Notes: a model not told the origin generated them from the letters alone. Positions 47,249-59,497 are shown, counted from the stretch's first letter. The stretch is DNA of 64,000 bases from Mercurialis annua (GCF_937616625.2 NC_065574.1:23353001-23417000), one strand, 5' to 3'. Translations and numbers: made by a program.

Positions 47249-49788
47249 TTCCAAAATCCGTAGCAACCTTAAAAGCATCATAACTTTTTCGCACACATTC
47301 CACCAGTCAAAACACAAAACCTTTTTATAAAACATTTCAGGGTTGGACGTATACCAACATCTTTTTAAAACTGATACAAAACAAACTTTTTGGAAACTAG
47401 TGACTTACTGAGTGATACCTCATTTCAAGCACTGCCCTGTTTCAACTTATAAAAACCATATTCATAACCAATTCCATTCATAGGCAATTGGTGAAACATT
47501 CAAACGGTTAAAACATAGTTTTCATAAACTATGAAAGTGCATATAACATACTAGACTAGGACTTGACTACTTGCAGCACTACTGATTGACTTCTCTTTAC
47601 TTGTACTTACAGACTTCCGGAACAAGAATGGAACTCTGGCACTTCAGATGCTCTCACCTGAAATGAAACAATATGGGGAGGGGGGGATAGTCGTCACTGA
47701 GTGAGTTCATTAGTTTACACCAAAGTATTTATAAAACATTTCCAAAGAATGTATAATTTATTCAAATGAATTCATCCATGTATAAACATTCTAGATGAAA
47801 CCCTAGTGTTAGTCGTAAGACATATCTCCTATCACATATACTTAGTTCGGATCATATTATCAAAATGGTACAAGTCACCGAGTTATCTTGTACCGTCTTC
47901 TCTTCACAACTTGTCGGTCTCAAGATAATTTATCGAGTTCACCCACTAGACCTAGGTCCATGGCACGAGATAAATCAAACGAGCTCAACCTCCAGTCTCA
48001 ATACAATCAAATCAAACAATGCGCATACAAACGGTTCACACACAACATTTCATATACTTCACTATATTCAAAATACTTTAGACTTCTAGACTATAACGAC
48101 ATTGGTGATCACACAGCCTATTGACATCTAATAGGTAGTTTGTTTCATCGGTTATATACTTGTTTCAAAACATGATATATGCATTTGAAAGAAAAGCAAT
48201 TCATTTAAATTATATTATCCAAACTATATAAACATTTTCATAAAAGAATTGCATTTTAAAATACTTTAGATGTAAACATTCAACATAAAAAACTCACGGC
48301 TTTCTTATCCATAATCATCGATTTTTAGCGTAAGCTCCCCGAGCTCCTTGTCTTCTAATAGGTCGTTATTCGAACCTAGGATAAATCATATAGATATCGA
48401 GTTAAGATTTAACTCGATAAACACATAGACTCGAGAGGTAACCAAGTGCATTACTTGTCATATTATCGACCCAGTAATTGACTACATTTGCTAACCGTAG
48501 AATAGTATGACCTATTAACGAAACAGACATTATTAAAGCTCAGAATGTCATCTTCGACTTTCATTTCGGTCTCAGACTAAAACTAGCACCCGAAGATGTC
48601 GGAAACTAGCCCGGAAGTTAATCCCTTCGGCTGTCGTACAATTCAGAACTGTTACGTGCGACGTAATATTCTGTTTAATTAGAGCCACTTAGAGGCCGAA
48701 TCTGAAAAAACTTATATTAGAAATATATAGATAACACTCATAAGTTTCTGTACCAACAAACGGAACTTAATTCGGAGCTATATAGCCCGAGATATAATCC
48801 TCGCAACTAAGCTGTTCTGTAGTGCTATATTCTGCCAATTTTATCAAACTTTCATACATTCAAACTTAACTTAATGCCCATCAATGTTCAACTATGTACT
48901 GTTTAATTCATGTTCTTGAACATTAACTAAACTCATATCCTCTCCCTAGGTCAAGGGCCGAAGCCTTCATCGCCATTTCATGCCAAATTTACATCAATTT
49001 CACAATACAACATGATGCTAACTCAAACAAGCATCAAACACCATGATTATCTATCTCTAAGCCAAATACACAACTCAATTAACCATCTAACTCATCATTC
49101 CTAATTCATCAAAACTCAGAAAATTCGTTACCTTCATGAAGCTCCATGACCGAGGGTTCAAGCTCCAATTTCCACCATTAATGGCCTCTCCTTAAGCTCC
49201 ATTTCACCTGACACAATTCAAACAACAAAATCCCCAATTTCATAACATAAACCGTAGAAATTATGATCATCAATCTGCCCAAACCATCTATGGAAATCAC
49301 AAATTACATACCTTGGTTAGTTCATCTTTCAATTTGTGATTCATTGCTTCCATTTTCACGGAGTTTAGAGTTGAATTGTGAAGATGGTGGTGAAGGGCAT
49401 GGGTTTGGCCACTTTGGCCTTCTTGAAGAGAAAAGGAAGCTTTTATCATGCTTAAGGGAAATGATGGATATTTCTCTTTTATGATTATTTAATGGCCAAA
49501 GTGCCACTTTGGCTCAAAGTGCCTTAAAGTCCACTTTGACTCGAAACGGTTAATTTACACTTAAATTAAAATTTCCAATTAACCGTCGAGCTTAACTTTC
49601 GAAGTTCCTTTTCCGATTAATTTTTATTTATAAAAATAATACTAATCTTTTCTTTAGACCATTATTATTTTAAACTCTATATTTTAATTTCTTATACCGT
49701 TGTCCATTCCCGACCTACTTGGCCAAATTTACTAAATTTTTGGATTCGTGGCACAATCCGATGCTTTAATATTTTTAGGGTTATTACA
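47249..49788 (-). mobile_element. Inverted, end-truncated gypsy LTR of the second family
   Basis: In reverse it starts TGTAATAACCCTAAAAAT (right end 49788) and matches 40731-43359, including the shared block (48103-48152). The last 70 bases of the LTR, up to GTGACA, are missing at the left end, where the host CpG-rich patch continues. No clean TSD is found, so a deletion accompanied or followed insertion. Short open frames inside are not genes. Confidence 0.8.
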
Positions 49789-51379
49789 CACGACACGAGA
49801 CAAGATCTCATGACGTGAGACCATGTCTCATGCCATGAGAGAGCTTGGCACTATGTGCCCAACAACCAAGGATCCCCATATGTCGTGCCGACACGACGTA
49901 CCCCAACCTGATATCATTTCGGAGACTCCAAAAACGTGAAAAGTTATCGTTAAACTTAACAATTTGAGTTAGTTTTTTCGGGGTAAGTACGTTAAGCAAA
50001 GCTTAATCGATTAGTTGAATACCACGAATGAAATTAACCAGGTGTAAGAGTGTGATTGAAGATTATCGAATTTACAAACCATATTTGGATCGAATTGGGA
50101 CAACCTAAGTTTATAACTTAGGGTTTTGTTTTGGTATGAAAAGTTCACATTTATATACTAAACGTGTATTCGATTTAAATATGTGACAGACATGTCGGCA
50201 AGCTACGAGGTCGACGGGCTTGGATTAGCGGGGTTTGATCATCATATAGATAGTGTAGTAGATTGGATAGCGGTTCATGTGAGTTACATTTTACTTTCTT
50301 GTATTATTTGTACGAGCTATTTGATATATTATAGATAATATAATCAATTGCATTGCATATTATATGATTTGATTGTATAGTATAGTATATCGTTGGATTG
50401 ATTGTTTTTAAGTATGAGAATCTGGTGTGCGATCCGAGGGAACAAGCTACGTGGGTGGCAATAGGATATGTGATCACCAGTGTCGGATAACTCTTAGCAA
50501 ATAAAACTAGACTAACTTCTTTGTATTAGACACAAAATTAAACTTAGTCAAACTATCTCGAAACTTGTGTCTAGCAGGTTGAACTCGGTCGAACTATCCC
50601 GGAACTCACATATCGATCGATCGTTTATTAGTACTGGTATAGGTTAAACTCGGTCGAACTATCCCGGAACCTTACCAACAGGATTTGAGCAATCGCTATG
50701 GCTTATGAATGCTAGGAAATACATAGTTTAGGATCCTTATAATATTAGGGTTTCGATCGGATCAAATATTTGACTTATATTGTATAATTGTATATATGTT
50801 TTATTTTTAAATGCGATGTTATTTTTATAATACTGTTAGTAATATGTAATCTCACTCAGTATAGTCTGACCCGTTGTGTTTAACTATTTCAGGTGCTTAA
50901 TGTCTGAACATGGCTAGAGTCCACCTTTTTGGGTCCGGAAGTCTTCAGTTGCATGTATAGTTCCTGACTTCCGTAGAGCTGCAGTAGTAGTCCTCAGTTG
51001 ACAGAGTCGTGGCCTGTGACAATAATGTATTGTGTTGTTTATACTTGCTGTTGTTTGTGTATATCTTTTTTTAGGCTACGTCAGATTTATTTTGTGTCAC
51101 AACATTAGTTACCTGTGATATGACCTAGATACACTAGTATGTACATAGTAGCGTGGGGCTAGTATGTATGTGGTACGGAAGTCATATGCCGATATGTTTG
51201 ATCGACCGACTAGTGTATACATATGTATATATGTTAGTATAACTACTTTCGTATATATGATCGTTATGTGATTGTTTATTTGCAAAAAAGTTTTAATGGT
51301 TTTAGGCTTGCTACGGGTTTCGGAGCTAACACTCCCATTCCCTAGCGACGGTATCGGCTCAATCATTTTGGTCGTGACA

Positions 51380-51639
51380 ACGGGTTACTACTGCTGGTAA
51401 CAGGTATGCACTGCAAACCACCACTTTTGACGGTCAGAATGTTGTTTTTTGCTTGTAATAGGTACAACTCCAGTGGTAGCTGATGCGGCAGTTGACAGAC
51501 CTGCTGCTGGAATTTTATTTTTTGATGAAGATGACAACCATTCTGTTAGGAGCGGGTTTGCTACTATAGAATTTTTACTCCAATGGTTGTCCACCCAGTT
51601 GTCAAGGAAATGACCACCACGATGGTGACATGTATGGTG
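51380..51639. other. Short unassigned spacer after the gypsy element
   Basis: The first bases after the LTR show no PBS. The stretch may be older LINE sequence or flanking DNA; no motif decides. Confidence 0.3.
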
Positions 51640-52305
51640 AATATTCTATTTAAGCAAATCTGGAAATCAATAGCCCCACCTTGAGTTAAATTCTTTATAT
51701 GGCTTGCTCTTCATAATAGAATTCCATCTCTTGATTTCTTGGCAACACGATCAATTATAATAATGGAGAATTCACTTTGCTCTATTTGTGGGGTTGTGGA
51801 GACTCAATAACATATTTTTATCCACTGTGTTTTTGCTAGAAGTTTTTGGTGTAGTATACTTGATAATGTGTGCAAACTTTGGACTTTTCCAAGGAGCTTT
51901 GCAGACTTTTTAATCCAATGGCATAATATTATTGACAGTGGCATGTACGTGACGTTATGGAAGACATTATGGTTCTTAATGGTGTGAGAAATTCAAAAGA
52001 GTAGGAACGGGCGTATTTATTTAGATATTTTAGCAAGTCATGAGGCGATTATCTTTAACTGCTTCTGGAAGGCGGTTTTTCATTACAAATTTTGTAATTG
52101 GTGTTTTTTCTATTCAGGTTTGGATTTCTGTAGGAATCCTTAGTATATTTTATACTCGAACATCTGACTTTCCCTTTATCTATCCCGTAGACTCTAGTGT
52201 GCACATGTGAGTGTGCCACTTCTTGTGTGAAAGGATAGGTTTTTGGTTTTTCCACATCTTATGCCTTTTTAATATAGTTTTACTCATACAAAAAAAATCA
52301 CTGTA
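51640..52305 (+). pseudogene. 3' end of a LINE (non-LTR retrotransposon): zinc-binding RT domain relic
   Basis: With stops ignored, the frame reads IWKSIAPP, VKFFIWLALHNRIPSLDFLA, CSICGVVETQ and HIFIHCVFARSFW, then NCFWKAVFHYKFCNW. This is the reverse-transcriptase zinc-binding region (zf-RVT) near the C-terminus of plant LINE ORF2, with its C-x2-C...H...H/C spacing. The endonuclease and RT domains are missing, as expected of a 5'-truncated copy. A short A-rich tract (about 52291-52298) may be the decayed tail. Several in-frame stops show it is dead. Confidence 0.75.
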
Positions 52306-52583
52306 TATAGAGTATTTGACGATTATTTTATTTTCATTTTCTAATGAATACTTAATATTTTATAATTATATATATTATTAATGGAAAAATAGTCAATTTA
52401 GTTAGAATTCTAGACAATTATCTTAACATAGTATTATAAGTCATTTATTTTAGTTAGTAATTTAAATCTAATAATTATCTTAACAATTTTTCAATCAATA
52501 ATTGTATTTAATAAAAATAAAAAGAACGTTGACGTAAATGTGAATGAGACTCCAGCACTGGTGTTATATATAGTTTGTGTTTT

Positions 52584-52640
<57 letters not shown>

Positions 52641-52750
52641 TTTTAATAAAAGAAATGAGAAAAATATTTGATTTTTTTTTATTAAAAAAACTATTAATGG
52701 ACAATATAAATTGATCAACCAACATTTTCATTAGATACTAAGCAAATAAT
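52306..52750. repeat. AT-rich spacer with a compound (TA)n(GA)n microsatellite
   Basis: The microsatellite occupies about 52584-52637, TA repeats followed by GA repeats. The rest is AT-rich with no gene. Confidence 0.85.
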
Positions 52751-52752
52751 TT

Positions 52753-53055
52753 TTAAGCATTCATGAAGTGGAACAGTAAAAAATAACCACCTGTTCTTTT
52801 TGGCCCTATGCCACTGTTTGTTTCCTTGCCATGTCCTGGAGGAGGATCAATAATGCGGCAATTTTTAGTTTGACTACAGCATCTATGCCATGAATTAGCG
52901 TTTTGTTCCTTACATCCGGAAGGATCTCTTGTGCTACATTGGTTTATTTTCTCCGACAGCTCCACTACCGATATTTTCGGCGTTTATTTTATTTTCCATA
53001 AAACTACATGCCACAATCACCAATAGCAAATTATGAAATTTTTTTTGAGAATATC
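52753..53055 (-). pseudogene. Possible small cysteine-rich secreted peptide relic
   Basis: A minus frame ending at 52753 holds five Cys in the pattern C-x7-C-x10-C-C-x5-C, then a Pro/Gly-rich stretch (IIDPPPGHGKETNS). Just upstream, another frame reads like a signal-peptide core (HNLLLVIVACSF) after an ATG near 53055. Two frame changes, one in a run of eight A, would be needed to join start, signal and Cys part. No strong family match comes to mind. This may be a decayed plant secreted-peptide gene or chance. Confidence 0.3.
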
Positions 53056-54089
53056 CATTGATTGGAAAAGCAACTTTAAATGGCCTTTAACTTTTATTTG
53101 TCATTCTTAGAATCTAATATTATTAAATAGTGGTCGGTGATTTTTCATTTCTCCTTCCATTTTATTTGTACTAAACATTTTATCAAAATTAGCTAAATTG
53201 TTTAACATCATTTTTCTCATTTGATGGACATAGTTTATTTTTATTCATACTTAATTTCAATTTGTTAATATATTCAAATTCTGCTTTGCTGTTAATGCTA
53301 GAATTTTTTATGGGCTCTTGTTATTTATATTTGCTTGTTTTTGTTTTGCATATATGTTTAGTTTTAGATACTATAAACATAAATTTATAAAATGAAACAT
53401 TTCTTAACAATTAAATATGTATAAATGATGGAAACATTACCAAATAAACAATACTTATATTAACTTTTTATATCACGCCATTTACAGATATAGTTAGTAA
53501 TATTTTATCATATAAAAAACATTGATAACAATAAACTGTGTTATAATATTATTGATATATTTATTATTATTTTCCTGGTTGATTTAAATATGTGAATTTA
53601 TTCAAATTTTGCGTCATTTGTTGCTGTTAGAATTATGTTAAAATTTCTATATTTCAATAATGCCTTATGAATACTCCACATTACTGAATATAAAAAAAAT
53701 ATTACATGTTTATAATAATTGGGTGAAGGCGCAACATGTGAGAATTAAATTGACTGAAAACAATTGGATAGAATGGCAATAAAATTATTAAATTAAAATA
53801 GTTTTGTAAGCTTTAAGATTTTAGGAAAATTTATAAATATCTAAAAACATTTGGCTTTTTAACACCGTTAAGCATAAAATTGAAAATCTTATGTTATAAA
53901 TTCTTTAAAGAAATCATAATGGAAGTGAATAAAGTTAATGGTACACATTAGTAAAAATTTAAGTATCACCTCTAGTCATAACTAATGTAATCTATTTTTT
54001 TATTACAACGACGGGAGATAGAATCGAACATATGGCTATTATATAAAATTATAATATTCTTTTTATTATCTTATACTTGTGGGAACTAA
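53056..54089. other. AT-rich non-coding stretch
   Basis: No open frame, terminal repeat or RNA gene is seen. Composition is very AT-rich, like old intergenic plant DNA. Confidence 0.5.
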
Positions 54090-54985
54090 TATAACCTTTT
54101 AAGTTCAGATTTAAGGGTTTTACCGGATTTGAATTATAATTAATTTAACTATAAAACAATTGTGTGGTTCTTGTTGCTCATTTCATTGTCATTTCTACCC
54201 GTACAACGTCTTAAATTCTTATATCTTTTTTTGCGCATATCGCAAGATTTTAGCTAGGATTCTACACAAATATAACAATGTACAATTTTTGTATTTCACA
54301 ATTTTTAGCAATACACATATTATACTTCACACATACTAGTCCCTAGTCTCTTTATCCTTTTATTCTTTTTAATCGCAATTCTCAATTTCAAGTCTACACT
54401 TTAACATATATATTAGCACATATTTGACCTATCATCACTTTTATTCAACCAATTATCACCTCGAAGCGCGTAATTCCAATTATGTCGAATTCAATAAAAC
54501 TTATTAATCATTATAAGCCGGACGAAAGAATCATACGTTTTCAATGCTTTACGTGATTTAATCTATCATAAGTTAAAAGGCATAAACATAGCCTTCCAAA
54601 TATTTCGTCAACATCTCTCACTTCGATATCCAACTTTATTTATCTTTAAGCTTCTTACTTATATCGCAGAGTTTATGTCTAAGAATACTTACATTCAAAA
54701 TCCAAATCATACAGTTCATTTTTCTTTTAACCGAATGTTTCAAAAGACAAACGGCTCATACATAAAATTCATTTTAAATTTTTAAACCACATACATAATT
54801 GTGTACAAAGGGTATGACACCTCTTATCATCAAAGAGTTGTCACAATTCACCATTTTCTTTCTCATATATACAAATGATGAATATCTTAAGAATGCGTGT
54901 AATCTTTTATTATTATCTTCCTTTAAATAATTATGCAATGATGCAACTCTATTAGTGTCGTGACATTATTCAATACTCGCTTCGG
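54090..54985 (-). mobile_element. Antisense fragment of gypsy interior
   Basis: In reverse complement it resembles 38600-39240. The clearest match reads CAACTCTTTGATGATAAGAGG here and CAACTCTTTGGTGATGAGAGG there. It has no LTR and no coding frame. Limits are approximate. Confidence 0.5.
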
Positions 54986-55029
54986 CTCTTGGTATAATTA
55001 TCCGTTTAAAATAGTATAACACATTAAAA

Positions 55030-55332
55030 GGTTAATTACATATAAAATCACCACCTTTACACGAATTTTCAAAAATAACTCGACTTTTAAAATATATCAA
55101 TTCAGGGATCCACCTTTCATTTCTTTTCAAAAACAACATCGGCAGTTTTTAGTAGCGCTTTTGCTGACGTGGCAGACGCATCAGGTGTCCAAGTCAGTGA
55201 AATTTTACCTAAAAATGTGTCCATGTTCTTTTTAAAAAGAAATGAAAGGTGATGCCCTGAATTGACACGTTTTAAAAGTCGAGTTATTTTTGAAAAATCA
55301 TGTAAATGTAGTGATTTTATATGTAATTAACC
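55030..55332. mobile_element. MITE-like element with about 80-bp terminal inverted repeats
   Basis: It begins GGTTAATTACATATAAAATC and ends with the near-perfect complement. Both arms continue through CAAAAATAACTCGACTTTTA to AATTCAGGG. The flanks ACATTAAAA and ACATCAAAC (two bases out) resemble a 9-bp duplication, which would suit a Mutator-like origin. It has no coding capacity. Confidence 0.8.
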
Positions 55333-56490
55333 CCACATCAAACCATAGAAGTTTATAAAACAGTTAAACTTTGCAAGTTCATTTAGACTTTAAACTTTGT
55401 AAGAAGTAATCATACAAAGAATTTAGAAAATAAAATTTGAAATTTTTTTTGTATTAATTGATAACACTACTTGTTATAAGAAGAAGATATATCTACTATA
55501 TATATATAAAGCAGGATGTTTTTTCCCATAATTTGAGAAATTGACATTTGGCATGTTCCAATTGGTTTTCACATTTTATTCTTTCTAATATATTTTCTTC
55601 TTTTTTATTCTTTCATTTATAATAGTATGTAAATGGAAATTAATTACATTAAATACTAATAATTATTTGTGTCTTTTATGATTTTTTCAAAGGATCTTTT
55701 CTTGCTAGATGAATCTGTAAAAGAAATGTCCCTGTAATTTTACAACACCGAGTGTGTAATTCAATAAAAATTTAATATTTAGGTATAAAATTAAAATATA
55801 TTTGACAATACTAACTAATATTCAATTATTTGTAACATACAATTAAGAAACTTGGCAATATTTGATGATTTGTCAATAATCTTTCTTTCTAATTTTACTA
55901 TATTAATTGATGATTTGTCAATTTTATTTATACACAGATTAATCTAATGGGAATTTGTAAGAAACAAAAACTAATATGAAAATAATTAATTGATAACATT
56001 TATTTTTGCTATGGAAACAATTCATAGTAATGATTTTCGGCAAAAACTTACAAAACGTTTTTTATCACTAATAATGGTTGACTAATTATATGTTTGCCAA
56101 CCTTTATTTCTATTTATTTACTTCAAAACAATTAATTTTTCTTTATATATCCTAAATTAATCCAATAAAGTTAAATGAAATTTTTATTTATTTAGTATTT
56201 ATTAACTTTATTTGTATTGTTGTATACTATAATATGGAAACAATTAATTATAACATAAAAGGTTTACTTATTCACTCTCTATTTTTTTTCTTTAATTGCT
56301 ATAAACTTAAAAAAACTTCCATTTACAAATATCCAATTAATGCTAATATTGTATATATATGAATGGTTTAATAATTTTTTTAGTCTTCCAATTCATTAGT
56401 AGTATGTTTATAACCATAACTTAAAAAAGAATGAAAAAGACATAAACGGGAGGCTTAAATCCTTAGTCTTCCAATTTATTATTAGTAAGT

Positions 56491-56722
56491 TTTAGAGAAA
56501 TTCTTAGGTAGACTCGGTCTACCACGTCATCCGTGGACTAAACCAATCATATCATAACACCTCATTAAAATAAGGGTATTCTTATAATATCATCATTCAA
56601 AAGTGTATGCAAATAACAAACAAAATTACAAAAATACCCTCATTTTAATGAGGTGTTATGATATGATTGGTGTAGTCCACGGATGACGTGGTAGACCGAG
56701 TCTACATAAGAATTTCTCTAAA
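56491..56722. mobile_element. MITE-like foldback element nested in the Helitron
   Basis: Arms of about 95 bp are almost perfectly inverted: TTAGAGAAATTCTTAGGTAG, then CTCGGTCTACCACGTCATCC and CATATCATAACACCTCATTA on both sides, with a short centre. It interrupts the second copy of a local duplication, whose first copy (56381-56425) shows the uninterrupted version. The flank is compatible with a TA duplication. Confidence 0.85.
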
Positions 56723-56899
56723 TTTTATAATCATAACTTAAAAAGGTATACATGTATAAATTAATTACAATGACTTTTTATTTATATGGTAATCTTCAGA
56801 AATTCAAACCGTTTCCTTTTCCTTAGTAATTAGTAATAAATATATTGAAAACTTAAAAGGAATTTTACTATGTCATTAATGTTAAAATTCTTTTGATTT

Positions 56900-57431
56900 T
56901 TCCATAAATTACTATTATATATATTCACATCTTTGTTCTTCTTCACTACTTTTCAAGTGAGTTTTAACATTTCAATTCTTTACTAGAAAATGTTTTTAGA
57001 TTTTTATAAACATCATGTTGTTAATTTTGCAGGTTCAATTTTTGATGAAATAAAGAGGTATTTATCTTGATTATTTAAATTTTCGTTAATCTATATAGAT
57101 TTATAGAAACACTGTTTTAGATGTAGAATTTTAGAGTTTTTAAAGTGTTTCATATCCTAAAATTCAATAAGTTTTTGTGCAAAATTATATTTAAAATTTG
57201 TATACTGTTATTTAGTGATTGTAATTGCTTCATAATATATGTTAGTTTATTGATACTTTTTTTTTTGCCGAAAGTTTATTGATACTTGAAAATTATCATT
57301 ATGTGTAAATATTGATTTAGGTGGTCCTAGAGGTGGAAAAGGCACTTAAATCTCCAATCCGATTAAAAAATTGGATATATTATAGTGAAGATCTTCTTGA
57401 AAAAACGAAGAAGTCTGACTCTGATCATTGA
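56900..57431 (+). other. Exon-like pieces inside the Helitron
   Basis: A TATA-like TATATATATTCACATC is followed by a pyrimidine-rich stretch and a GTGAGT donor (about 56957). A 25-base piece then lies between TTTTGCAG and GTATTT (57032-57057). A last piece follows ATTTAG (from 57321) with an open frame EVEKALKSPIRLKNW to TGA at 57429. Helitrons often carry captured gene pieces. The frames do not join cleanly and no protein family is recognised, so this is only a possibility. Confidence 0.25.
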
Positions 57432-59185
57432 TATTTTTTAAATGTTATTGGTATTTTTTTATTTTTTTCATTTTTTTTGGTGAGATACTTTTTTTTCCTA
57501 CTTCATTAAGAATTAAAATTCTTTTGATTTTCTTCATTATGATTTATTATGCTAGCAATTCTCACTATTTGATGTACTCTGAAAATATGTTTAGGTTAAT
57601 TTATAGCTAATAAAATAAAAAAAATTATTAGGTCTTTATTGTAGGTCTCGGTAAAGATTATTTTATTGCAATAAAATTATGTCATTGATTATTGTAGTAC
57701 TTTTTTTATAAATATAATTATGTTAGCATATCCACAAAGAGTGGGAGGCAAAGAAAAACCGAGCGAAGAAAGCTTTTCACATTTGATCATATTATATTTT
57801 AAATATATTTAATTATACTAATATACATTTAATAAATTATTGTAAACTATTTAAATTATAATAAGTCAATTTATGTTTAAATCTGTCAAATATTAAGATT
57901 TGCACTAATGATTTTATTTATCAAGTTGTCTATATTATTAATTCATTATTAAATATAAATATTTTATAATAAATATAATTGCAAATCGCTAACATATATG
58001 ATTAATTATATGTTTGATAATTTATATTTTTTCTCTTTTCTTTTCATTTTATTTGTCATTTTTCCATTTTAACACATGAAAAATATATTAAATGTGATAA
58101 GATTAATTTTCTTTTACATCCCTTTTTATCTTGAAAATATGAAATAGTTAAATATGTAATTAATTTATATCTAGCAAATTCATTTATATCAAGGATAAAA
58201 AAATTATAATATAAAATAACATTTTTTTGAGACATCAAAAAGTGTAAAAGATAATAAATAAAATGGAATGGATGGAGTATTAATTATTTTATAACAATTA
58301 TCTTTCTTGCAATTTCCTAAACTATTCCACTAAATATAAATATAAATTCTTATATTTATTAACCTTATTAACCTTAAGATTGCAAACCTTTATTTTATTT
58401 GGTAACCTTTATTTATATAACTATTAATATTTTTTATGTTTTTTTAAATTAATCCATTAAATATTAATTGAAATTCGTATAATTTTATAAAAAATTTTAT
58501 CTCTACACCTTCTCAGGTAAGGATTGTTATTCCTTCAATGTAAAAAATATTGAGAATTTATAATTTTTTTATTGTTGTGCAGATTTTATTAATATAATAT
58601 AATTGTTGCGATGAGATCAATTTTTAATAAAACAAATAAGATATCTCAGATTATTATCGTTTTATTTCATTCATCTATATGGATCTATGAAATTTTATTT
58701 ACTAATTAATAAAATTATTTTTGAAAAAAGAAAAATTAAATTTGTTGTGAAGAAAAGTCTAATGAATGAAGAAAAAAATAACTAATTATCATTATTTCAA
58801 TAGATATTTGTGAAACAATGATAAATAACTGTTTTTTATTAAAATCGTGCAACGCACGGGTCTAAAACTAGTATATATATATATATATATCTAAGATACC
58901 AACTATCACACACCTAAAGTGTGATGCCAAATAAGAGGACACCTAAGCAAATACAACTAACTAATAAATATCGGATTAATACTGTAGCCAAACAGGATAA
59001 ATTCTAAAAACAAGTAAATTGTTTTTTGATTGTGCAACTTTTTGTGTAAAAGTTTAGAGTTTTCAGTTTTGTCATTTCTCGTGGCTTTTAATATACGTCT
59101 TACTCATAAAACAATTTTTTTTTACATTTATTTTTAATTTTATAAATGTATTTGTATATTTATGATGGAATCTATAGTTTAATAT

Positions 59186-59497
59186 AGGGATAATGTCAAA
59201 AAAATTCACGAACTTTACAGGTTTTTTTATTTTAATCACGCAGTTTAAATTTTGTCATTTTCATACATGAACTATCACCTTTTTCCAAATTCATACACGG
59301 TGCTGGGGTGTCAAGGCTCCATATGTGTAATTCGCTGAGGTGGAGGTCATTTTACACCAATGAATGAGTGCCACCTCATCACCGTGTATGAATTTGGGAA
59401 AAAGTGGTAGTTCGTGCATGAAAATAACAAAATTTAAACTCCATGATTAAAATGAAAAAACATGTAAAGTTCGTGAATTTGTTTGACATTAACCCTT
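59186..59497. mobile_element. MITE-like element with about 115-bp inverted arms
   Basis: AGGGATAATGTCAAAAAAAT is mirrored at the right end. Both arms share CACGAACTTTACA, AGTTTAAATTTTGT and CAAATTCATACACGGTG. The centre is about 80 bp. It has no coding capacity and a different sequence from the other two MITEs here. Confidence 0.82.

Larger units (their letters stand above)
18382..51379 (+). mobile_element. Chromovirus-type Ty3/gypsy element heavily expanded by nested insertions
   Basis: The 5' LTR is 18382-34206 (2.50 kb without inserts), followed by the PBS at 34211. A gag relic lies at 34565-38330. The interior is long and decayed with no readable pol. A PPT precedes the 3' LTR (44392-51379, also 2.50 kb without inserts). 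Equal uninterrupted LTR lengths, the order PBS-gag-PPT and matching sequence make these one element. Flanking 5-mers (ACATG left, ACGGG right) do not match well, so either a TSD has decayed or one end was rearranged. Only a 39-bp spacer (18343-18381) separates it from the left element's LTR. Confidence 0.8.
44392..51379 (+). repeat. 3' LTR of the second gypsy element, with two nested LTR insertions
   Basis: LTR parts are 44392-44492, 46444-47248 and 49789-51379, together about 2.50 kb, equal to the 5' LTR. It starts TGTAATACTCCG and ends GTCGTGACA. Near 50278 the sequence GCGGTTCATGTGAGTT runs through without a CACTA. That is the unoccupied version of the site filled at 19780-33103 in the 5' LTR. 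Confidence 0.87.
55492..58871 (+). mobile_element. Non-autonomous Helitron, 3.38 kb
   Basis: The 5' end is TCTACTATATATATATAAAG. The 3' end has a short hairpin (CGTGC-AAC-GCACG, 58846-58858) followed by GGTCTAAAACTAG, i.e. CTAG at 58868-58871. It lies between host A (55491) and T (58872), as rolling-circle Helitrons do. No Rep/helicase frame exists. Inside are a MITE (56491-56722), an 83-bp-spaced duplication (56381 and 56464) and a region with exon-like features (56900-57430). Confidence 0.85.

Noticed and set aside
49263..49507. Short frames on both strands inside the inverted LTR
   Set aside because: The same region in the plus copy (41090-41350) does not keep either frame.
57321..57345. 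Apparent P-loop GGPRGGKGT (kinase-like)
   Set aside because: The frame has stops on both sides and an Arg-Gly change in the loop; the neighbouring frame is the open one.
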